A DNA stretch of 64,000 bases from Beroe forskalii (taxonomy: Eukaryota; Ctenophora; Nuda; Beroida; Beroidae), in assembly GCA_011033025.1 (NCBI GenBank), contig WFMF01000011.1, positions 930,001 through 994,000 on the forward strand, given 5' to 3'. Below the pieces are notes generated by a model that searched no databases, was not told the origin of the DNA, and worked only from the letters and a program-made list of their open reading frames with translations. Shown here one piece after another: positions 55,787 to 64,000 of this stretch. The stretch's first letter is position 1; each line of letters begins with the position of its first letter. The translations under genes and the position numbers were made by a program.

Positions 55787-55981
55787 AACGGGGGTCCGAA
55801 TAACGGGGCACCAAATATCGGGGGTCCGAATAACGGGGTCCGAATAACGGGGTCCGAATAACGGGGGTCCGAGTAACGGGGTCCGAATAACGGGGTCCGA
55901 GTAACAGGGGTCCGAATAACGGGGGTCCGAGTAACGGGGTCCGAATAACGGGGGTCCGAATAACGGGGTCCGAATAACGGG
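55787..55981. repeat. GGGGTCCGAATAAC core minisatellite of unit 1
   Basis: About 13 copies of a 14-15 bp unit, with GAGTAAC and GAATATC variants. The corresponding arrays in units 2 and 3 are at 57285-57487 and 58804-59008. Units in array 2 are uniformly 15 bp (GGGGGTCCGAATAAC), while arrays 1 and 3 mix 14 and 15 bp, so only array 2 gives long open frames. Confidence 0.9.
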
Positions 55982-56511
55982 AAATATACGATGGACTAGT
56001 GAAGCACGTGAGTTCACGCGGACGTTTTGTAGAAATTAGGGGATTTGAAGAAATTGATATTTACGCAGGATTTTCGACTTGATTATGTTGAAATGAGTTT
56101 AAATACGACTAATGCACATGAAATTAGATCTGGTTGCCATATTTTAGCACGTGAGTACACACGGACGTTTTGTAGAAATTAGGGGATTTGAAGAAACTGA
56201 TATTTACACGGGATTTTCGACTTGGTTACGTTGACATGAGTTCAAATACGACTAATGCACGTGAAATTAGATCTGGTTGCTATATTTAAGCACGTGAGTA
56301 CACACGGACGTTTTGTAGAAATTAAGACATGTATCAATTCTAATAATTTCAAGTTAGAATAACTTAGTTTTGGACTTCCTCAGGGTGATTTATGTGGGTT
56401 AGACTTGCGTGTGGGCTAGTAACGAGGATTCGGACTACTTGAGGGCAAGTTACGTGGGTCTAAACTGCTTTGGGCAAGTAACATGGGTTCAAACTACATA
56501 CATCTGTCAAG

Positions 56512-56673
56512 ATATCACCACCAAAACCGTTGGACGGTTGGTCTAGTAACCCCCCGCGGGTTTGGATGTGACAACGGAACCTGAAAAGAGACAAAATGGG
56601 CTGATCACATCCAAACCAGCGGGGGGTTTAGGGGTTACTAGACCAACCGTCCAACGGTTTTGGTGGTGATAAT
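56512..56673. repeat. Long inverted repeat at the end of unit 1
   Basis: The left arm begins ATCACCACCAAAACCGTTGG and continues ACGGTTGGTCTAGTAACCCC; the right arm is its complement, with one short insertion (TTAGGGG). The loop is about 38 bp (CAACGGAACCTGAAAAGAGA...). Equivalents are at 58017-58168 and 59538-59693. Confidence 0.92.
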
Positions 56674-59537
56674 ATATAAGAAGATAGATCATGATAATTG
56701 GGAGCAAATTTGGAAAGCCGAGATGTCAAGAACGGGAAATGGTAGAGCCATGATCGAGGTCAGGTTTTGTTTATCTAAGATGGGAAAATGTTATAGGCTA
56801 TAAGAGAAGTTCTGGTGACGTCATTTTCACGTCACTATGACGTCATCAACTTAGCGAAATTTTATTGCTTTTTAGCGAGAATAGGCCATCTTTATGCGCA
56901 TTTTCACCAAGAAGGAATGGAGATAGCTCAAAAGGTTGAAAATCGTTAGTTGGAAATTTAAAGAGCTTCAGAAAATCATATGGATCATTGGGCTATCTCG
57001 ATTTTTCATCGAGATATACGCGATTTTCTAAGGTACGGTGAAAAATCAATTTCAAAATTTTAGGAGAAAAACTTAAACGAGTGATATGTCAAGAACTGCA
57101 GCTTATCTTGAGATGAGACCGGTCAAAGTATGTTGTACTAAGGCGGAATTGTCTTATAGGCTATATGGGAAGTTGGTTTGAGCTTATTTGGGTGCTGTGA
57201 TGACGTCATCAAAATCGCGCAAAACCACTAAAATAGCGTATTTTGTGCTACTTTTACATCTCCAACTCATAGAGTTTTCATCGGATTATGTGGGTCAGAA
57301 TAACGTGGGTCAGAATAACGGGGGTCCGAATAACGGGGGTCCGAATATCGGGGGTCCGAATAACGGGGGTCCGAGTAACGGGGGTCCGAATAACGGGGGT
57401 CCGAATAATGGGGGTCCGAATAACGGGGGTCCGAGTAACGGGGGTCCGAATAACGGGGGTCCGAATAACGGGGGTCCGAATAACGGGGAAATATACGATG
57501 GACTAGTGAAGCACGTGAGTTCACGCGGACGTTTTGTAGAAATTAGGGGATTTGAAGAAATTGATATTTACGCAGGATTTTCGACTTGATTATGTTGAAA
57601 TGAGTTTAAATACGACTAATGCACATGAAATTAGATCTGGTTGCCATATTTTAGCACGTGAGTACACACGGACGTTTTGTAGAAATTAGGGGATTTGAAG
57701 AAATTGATATTTACACGGGATTTTCGACTTGGTTACGTTGAAATGAGTTCAAATACGACTAATGCACGTGAAATTAGATCTGGTTGCTATATTTAAGCAC
57801 GTGAGTACACACGGACGTTTTGTAGAAATTAAGACATATATCAATTCTAGTAATTTCAAGTTAGAATAACTTAGCTTGGACTTCGTCAGGGTGATTATGT
57901 GGGTTAGACTTGCGTGTGGGCTAGTAACGTGGGTTCGAACTACGTGAGGGCAAGTTACGTGGGTCGAAACTGCCTTTGGGCAAGTAACATGGGTTCAAAC
58001 TACATACATCTTTGAAGATATCACCACCAAAACCGTTGGACGGTTGGTCTAGTAACCCCCATGGGTTTGGATGTGACAACAGAACCTGAAAAGAGACAAA
58101 ATGGGCTGATCACATCCAAACCAGCGGGGGGTTACTAGACCAACCGTCCAACGGTTTTGGTGGTGATAATAATAATAATAATAATAAGAGCTGATAATTC
58201 GGGACCCAATTTATAAAGCCGAGATCTCAAGAACGGGAAATGGTAGAGCCATGATCGAGGTCAGGTTTTGTTGATCTAAGATAGGAAAGTGTTATAGGCT
58301 ATAAGAGAAGTTCTGGTGACGTCATTTTCACGTCATTATGACGTCATCAACTTAGCGAAATTTTATTGCTTTTTAGCGAAAATAGGCCATTTTTGAGCGC
58401 ATTTTTCACCAAGAAGGAAAGGCGATAGCTCAAAATTTTGAAAAATCGTTAGTTGGAAATTTAAAGAGCTTTCAGAAAATCATATGGATCATTGGGCTAT
58501 CTCGATTTTCATCGAGATATACGCGATTTTCTAAGGTACGGTGAAAAATCAATTTCAAAATTTTAGGAGAAAAACTTAAACGAGTGATATGTCACGAACT
58601 GCAGCATATCTTGAGATGAGACCGGTCAAAGTATGTTGTACTAAGGCGGAATTGTCTTATAGGCTATATGGGAAGTTGGTTTGAGCTTATTTGTGTGCTG
58701 TGATGACGTCATCAAAATCGCGTAAAACCACTAAAATAGCGTATTTTGTAATAGAACGCTATTTTGCGCTACTTTACATCTCCAACTCATAGAGTTTTCA
58801 TCGGATTATGTGGGTCCGAATAACGGGGTCCGAATAACGGGGTTCCGAATAACGGGGGTCCGAATATCGGGGTCCGAATAACGGGGGTCCGAATAACGGG
58901 GGTCCGAATAATGGGGGTCCGAATAACGGGGGTCCGAATAATGGGGGGTCCGAATAACGGGGTTCCAAATAACCGGGGTCCGAATAACGGGGGTCCGAAT
59001 AACGGGGAAATATACGATGGACTAGTGAAGCACGTGAGATCACGCGGACGTTTTGTAGAAATTAGGGGATTTGAAGAAATTGATATTTACGCAGGATTTT
59101 CGACTTGATTATGTTGAAATGAGTTTAAATACGACTAATGCACATGAAATCAGATCTGGTTGCCATATTTAGCACGTGAGTACACACAGACGTTTTGTAG
59201 AAATTAGGGGATTTGAAGAAATTGATATTTACACGGGATTTTCGACTTGGTTACGTTGAAATGAGTTCAAATACGACTAATGCACGTGAAATTAGATCTG
59301 GTTGCTATATTTCAGCACGTGAGTTCACGTGGACGATTTGTAGAAATTAAGAAATATATCAATTCTAGTAATTCCAAGTTAGAATAACGTAGTTTTGGAC
59401 TTCGTCAGGGTGAGTTATGTGGGTTAGACTTGCGTGTGGGCTAGTAACGTGGGTTCGGACTACGTGAGGGCAAGTTACGTGGGTCCAAACTGCCTTTGGG
59501 CAAGTAACATGGGTTCAAACTACATACATCTGTCAAG

Positions 59538-59693
59538 ATATCGTCACCAAAACCGTTGGACGGTTGGTCAAGTAACCCCCCGCGGGTTTGGATGTGACAA
59601 CGGAACCTGAAAAGAGACAAAATGGGCTGATCACATCCAAACCAGCGGGGGGTTACTTGACCAACCGTCCAACGGTTTAGGTGACGTATTATG
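59538..59693. repeat. Long inverted repeat at the end of unit 3, with covarying arms
   Basis: Compared with units 1 and 2, the left arm reads GGTCAAGTAAC instead of GGTCTAGTAAC, and the right arm reads GTTACTTGACC instead of GTTACTAGACC. The outer end reads CGTCACC, with GGTGACG on the other arm (ACCACC and GGTGGT in unit 1). Pairing is therefore preserved despite changes. Confidence 0.88.
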
Positions 59694-59695
59694 AT

Positions 59696-61668
59696 GAAAG
59701 AAATGATAATTTGATAAGAAAAAAGGACTCTAAACACAGTTTGCTCTCGTGTTAGACTGCACATCAGATAAAATTAAACCCCTGAATTTCGCACGCACAT
59801 ACCAAAACCATGCGGCTAAAAACACTCAGAGTCTACCAGACAGACATAACGCAATTAGTACCCAAACTAAACCATGCCAGAACAATTGCCCTTAATTTAT
59901 ATACTGGTGTACACGAACTATATAGAAATGGAATGTGACGTCATTATCAGGGCATAACGTGGTGAATTGATGACGTCACTCAGAGTCATATATTGCACGT
60001 GCAACACACACAAACACACGCACACACACGCACACACACAGTTTATATATCTGGAAAATGTGTGGAGTCCGCAGAATATGTAATTTCAGGTTTTAGACAG
60101 AATTGATGTTAATTCAATGGTAATCGTTTTGGTTTACGTCATACACAAACCGAATGTTCACTTTCCTGTCACGTATATATAGGTTAAAAATTAGGTTTAA
60201 ATTTTGAAATTAAGCCAAATTCAGACAATATATTATGTTGGCAGCCCTGAAATTAGAAGTAACTCTAAGATCTCTAATTTTACTCACATATCGAGCTTCC
60301 TCGTGAAAATTAGTGAAGACAAGTAATTCATGTATATAATCAGATGTAGCATATATAATATATTGACATTACAATAATCCTAAAAATGCTTGGCGCTATA
60401 TTCCATACCAATCATCAGATTTAGGTGTCCATATTTCTAAAATATTCTCGGCTAACTTTTAGCCTTTTTAAACGCAAAAGTAACACATGATTATAATATG
60501 CAGAACGCGTGGAAGGAATTAAAACCCTCCTACTCTCCTAGGCAAGCCTTGCAGGGTATGCGCAGTAAACTTACTTAGTGTTCAGCAAAAAATAATATAC
60601 CTCAGTTATATTATGCGGGTATGATAAGTTGTCTGCACAGGAAAATACAGACAATTGATATATTAGAGAAAACCAATTACAGACAGACGGTATATATTCT
60701 GAAAAGATTACAGACAGTACTGTGCCGTGGTACACGCCCTTTTTCCGGGGAAATTTCAGAGGGGGCATCTGGAACTTCTATGCAAAGTTGGAAAAAGCGA
60801 CCAACATACTCGGTGCAATCAACTCAATAAGTATGAAACTATAGGACAACATATTAATGCATACTGTACAAGGCGCAGCCGAGTTCAATATGCACTATAT
60901 ATGCATCGAAATGATGGTCTATCTAATATAAGTGCATAAGCATGCATAAAATGCATGTGAAAATTGACGGAACCTTAAAATAAACCGTACACACTGTTCA
61001 CGTTAGGATGATGGGTGGACATGATGAATAATCCTTGAAAAACCAACAAGACTTGCTCCAGGCTATTTGACGAGTCTACAACAGTACGTGACGCGCGTGA
61101 CCAATTAGTCTGAAATCCGGGGCAAATCACTGCAGTCTACAATCCAATTAGCGTCTAGAATTAGCGTGTCTAAAGAATGTGTCGTGTTTGCAGTGCCACA
61201 CACATAAAACTACACCACAAGTACACACCCCAAGCTCTGTACTGAGTGATTAAGTATTAATGAAGGGAGATATATAACATGTACTGTGGTATGCGCGTCA
61301 AAAATATACCCCAATTAGCGTCAAAAACTACCCACTTTAAGCTATGATAATGACGTCATACTACCACTATCTATCACTGGTACGCTGACACTAGATTCGT
61401 AGTGCAGGTTGAGTCGAGGAGGCTGTGGTAATATGAGGGGGAGAGAGCGGTTGAGAGTGACGTCATTATCAGGGTTTAAAATGGTGAATTGATGACGTAT
61501 CAGAAAGGAGTATTTCGTGTCAGCATAATATTTTAAAGATATGTATCAGGGTACTACCATGCTAGGGATGTAATATATATGCGGTGTGTAAGATTACGTG
61601 GACAGATCAATTAACTGGTTTTTAACGAAGCTTTAGCTCCTAGGAGAGTGCATAATATACATCTCTTT
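59696..61668. other. Gene-free stretch, right flank of the array
   Basis: AT-rich, with a (CA)n run at 60001-60040. No exon is supported. Confidence 0.5.
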
Positions 61669-62515
61669 GGGAAGTTAAAAAGACATATTTCCCAAGAACA
61701 AGTGAAATGTAAAGAAACCATTGCAAATATCTTTCGGAATTTTTAAAAAAGGGACATAATATTTCCAAAGAACAAGTGAGATGTAAAGAAAGCTGCAAAT
61801 CTCCTTTCGAAAAAGCTGTATTTAAAAAAGGATAACAAAAGCATTGCAAATCTCTTTTATTCGGATTTTTTTTAAAAGGGTTATATCATTTCCAAAGAAC
61901 AATGAAATGTAAAGAAAGCATTGCAAATTTCTCTTTCGGAATTGCCCGAATTTAAGAAAAAAAGGTTATAAAATTTCCAAAGAAGAAGTGAAGTAATATA
62001 TTTCGAGAAAGGATTGCGCATCTCTTGTTAATCACTCAAAAAAAAGGCTATAATACTAATTTCCTAATTTAAACGAATTCGGTTCACAGTGAAAGAGAAT
62101 TGGTCTGCCCTCCTAGTGCACTAGTGTCACTGATGAGAAGGGTGCTAATATAATATGACGTCATTATCAAGTTGTTAAGTGGAAAATTGATGACGTGACA
62201 TCGTCAATTGGCCGAGCGGGAAACTCATATCACCAGCGCGTTAGATTGACTGATAAAATAATGCGCAGGTAAAGCTAAAACAGGCGGTGTGGCGTCAACC
62301 CCACCACGTTTTGCTATGATAATGACGTCATCGCAACCCCTACAACACAGAATATAATACAGTGCGGTGTGTTCCAGTGTGATAAAAGGGGAAGCCCCAA
62401 TGCTAGATGAGGTTATATGAGGAGATATGACATATATCAGGGAATTGAAAGCAGAATGCGGGCTACAGTGACGTCATTATCAGGGTTTAAGATGGGGCGT
62501 TGTTGGTGTGAAAAG
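59935..62515. repeat. Dispersed TGACGTCA composite elements, second cluster
   Basis: Copies at 59935-59985, about 61318-61362, 61458-61505, 62153-62205, 62280-62340 and 62469-62515. Forward copies read TGACGTCATTATCAGGG, TTAAAATGGTGAATT or CATAACGTGGTGAATT, then GATGACGTCA or GATGACGTGA. Reversed copies read CCACGTTTTGCTATGATAAT then GACGTCAT. Both orientations occur, as expected for independently inserted elements. Confidence 0.72.
61669..62060. repeat. Degenerate ~80-bp tandem repeat, four to five copies
   Basis: The shared words are TTTCCAAAGAACAAGTGA, AATGTAAAGAAAGCATTGCA, AATCTCTTTCGGAATT and an A-run with AAAAGGGTTATA. Copies differ by many indels. Confidence 0.8.
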
Positions 62516-64000
62516 GAGTAAGTTTGGTGCGTGATGGAATGGCAGTGATAAGTTTAAATTAGGGAAGGTTGGCGTGAGGCATCTTAAATTAGCAGGTAAT
62601 TTCGGTAATTTTTTATATACGACCTCCGGGTAGCTATTGCTCGGAGATAAGTGTGTAGGAGAAGTGTGGAAAAGACTGCTTATTTTAACGTGGAAAAGGC
62701 TTTCTGCAAATTTAAACAATGGCAGTTGTCGTGAACTTTGACACAAAAAATCAACGTATATTTCAACAAATTCACCCAAAAAGAACTTATGACAGTTCTC
62801 TTTTTTGGTGTGAATTCCTTTCAAATAATTTTCACTGTATAAAGTATTGAAATAACGCCTGCGTTGTTAAGAAGACAACAAAAACAGAGAGCCAAAAGTC
62901 ACTTCAAACTTTCAAACAGACGACTTGTATAAAGGTTTTCAGAAACGTAAACTTTTCTTCTGACATAATCATAGAAAAACAAATTCTGCGAAAAATCGCA
63001 AATTTCCTCTTTACCAATTAAATTAGCTCTCGCATGCGAGAGATGGTATGGTAAATTGATTGCGAACTATGCCTAATTTACTGGCAATAATCAGAGCTCT
63101 GGGCACTGTCAACAACAGATATCTGCTAATGAATTAGTACGTAGCTCTTTCATATATCATCAGCTGTGCGATGGAATTCCTGGGAGAGGGAGATATGATA
63201 GCTGACGTCATATTTCGATTCTTAAACTAGATATCGTGGCAGGGATAAGGAGGTGATATATGGGTGTCGTTATATTAACTCGCTATTCCATGGTATGACA
63301 ATGACGCAACCATCAATCGTATAATATCCATGCGCCTGTTTATTCACAATATTCATTGGTTACATAAACAAATCAGTTCTAGACCACTGTATAAGATCAG
63401 GGGACAAATCTCACGACATTTCTTTTCAGGACATTTCATCACTAGGACAGGAAAACACTGAATATTAATCCTAAATGAAACCCAAACCCCTAAAAAACCG
63501 ACCCAACATCGCCAACCCTAATAGATCACATACTTTACGTAGAACTGACATATAGCGAGATAAAGTGTCCTGAGATTAAGTGTCGTGAGATGAAATGTCC
63601 GTTCCCCGCTGTTACATATTATGGATCATGCAACCCTGAGCAAAAACTGAGCAAACTACCTTAGATCTCAAAGCTCGTATACAATAGGTTATGAGGTCGG
63701 GAGGTCCAGAAACACGAAATGAATAGGCTATTTCAAGCATAGATTGAAATAACCTACATACATACACATATGGGGGGGGGGTGGCTAGTCCAATTTTGGG
63801 AACTTTTGGACAACGAATTTTTTCAAATTCCTAAAAACAGGGTAACTTCAGACAAGATTGGACATAATTGGACATTATAGGACATATTTTATTGCACAAA
63901 TAAGACCATTTGGAGGTACTTGGCTGTGTGTGAGACGTTTAAAACCTTTAGACCCCCCTATACACATCCACTACACTGCTCTCTGGAACATACGCAACCT
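62516..64000. other. Gene-free right edge
   Basis: No exon is supported. The minus-strand ORF at 62480-62824 has no recognisable features. This stretch contains the element at 63399-63607 and a G-run at 63772-63782. Confidence 0.5.
63399..63607. mobile_element. Foldback element with CCCTAA-like interior, copy 2
   Basis: It starts GGGGACAAATCTCACGACAT and ends GAGATGAAATGTCCGTTCCC C, with AACCCAAACCCCTAAAAAAC and CCAACCCTAATAG inside. Same family and block order as 24869-25060. Confidence 0.75.

Larger units (their letters stand above)
55150..59695. repeat. Three tandem copies of a ~1.5-kb composite unit
   Basis: Copies run about 55150-56680, 56681-58180 and 58181-59695; the inverted-repeat landmark spacing is about 1507 and 1519 bp. 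Unit order: GGGAGCAA(G)TTT start, GAACGGGAAATGGTAGAGCC, a TGACGTCAT-rich part, CTCGATTTTTCATCGAGATA hairpin, GATGACGTCATCAAAATCGC, a GGGGTCCGAATAAC core minisatellite, GCACGTGAGTACACACGGAC blocks, and a ~55-bp inverted repeat at the end. (TAA)n runs separate copies 2 and 3. No transposase or Rep/helicase coding was seen. The layout (core minisatellite plus terminal hairpin) resembles non-autonomous Helentron-type or pearl elements, which is inference. Confidence 0.9.

Noticed and set aside
57188-57589. 133-codon ORF with VRITG/GGPNN repeats, and similar ORFs at 55763 and 58798
   Set aside because: They are produced by the 15-bp core minisatellite; units 1 and 3 break the frame by 14-bp units.
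62480-62824. 114-codon minus-strand ORF
   Set aside because: Composition (Ser/Pro/Leu/Phe mix) and overlap with a TGACGTCA element give no support for coding.
1-64000. CRISPR array, tRNA, rRNA or bacterial operon content
   Set aside because: No spacer-repeat pattern of CRISPR type, no convincing tRNA cloverleaf or rRNA core sequence; direct repeats here are contiguous minisatellites. Retroviral, LTR or Polinton parts were also looked for and not recognised.

Overview
This is a window of an animal (metazoan) nuclear genome. The evidence is spliced genes with GT-AG introns, a rhodopsin-type GPCR, the nucleoporin NDC1, the centriole and flagellum protein ODF2, eukaryotic ribosomal proteins and a secreted peptide precursor with a Lys-Arg processing site. 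Many short foldback or MITE-like elements, minisatellites and satellites fill the space between genes. The phylum cannot be fixed from the sequence; a marine invertebrate, for example a cnidarian, fits best, but this is inference. I recognised no retroviral, LTR or Polinton pieces.

Layout. Positions 163-1100 (+) hold the 3' part of an orphan GPCR whose reading frame seems to continue past an in-frame TGA. Positions 1.1-7.6 kb are repeats. Positions 7589-8024 (+) hold the last two exons of ODF2. Positions 8-12 kb are MITEs and an 18-21 bp tandem array. From 21.3 kb down to 12.0 kb every gene lies on the minus strand and is closely spaced: RPL38, RPL35, RRP9, two copies of RPL41, RPLP1, then an 11-exon NDC1. 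It is a ribosome-biogenesis cluster that could be a polycistron. Positions 21.3-31.4 kb are mostly mobile-element debris: MITEs, a mariner relic, and a foldback element with a TTAA-flanked MITE nested inside. A two-exon secreted peptide gene lies at 31.5-32.8 kb (+), with a related second exon at 28.0 kb. Positions 35.1-36.4 kb (-) hold a long C-terminal exon of an unrecognised proline-rich protein. Positions 39.2-42.9 kb (-) hold seven internal coiled-coil exons of ODF2, followed by an unfamiliar acidic-to-basic terminal exon. Positions 44.4-46.7 kb (-) hold three exons of an unrecognised acidic PPxY protein.

The right third is repeat-dominated: a 30-bp minisatellite (47.2-47.9 kb), a 133-bp satellite in which each monomer carries a hairpin (52.9-54.1 kb), and a threefold array of a ~1.5-kb unit (55.1-59.7 kb). 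Each of those units has a 14-15 bp core minisatellite and a long inverted repeat whose arms have changed together. A short composite element with paired TGACGTCA palindromes is scattered across the whole window and is densest at 48.7-50 kb and 59.9-62.5 kb.

The strongest observations are: (1) ODF2 split into two oppositely oriented parts 32 kb apart that would rejoin in frame; (2) a minisatellite made from an ODF2 exon end plus its splice donor, giving 11 consecutive donor copies in a 14-residue open repeat; (3) the same-strand ribosome-biogenesis cluster with acceptor-like sites just upstream of most start codons; (4) covarying inverted-repeat arms in the 1.5-kb array; (5) the dispersed TGACGTCA element. 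Splice sites were assigned by eye with phase checks. RPL35 and RPL38 do not close cleanly, so single-base errors in the sequence are possible.
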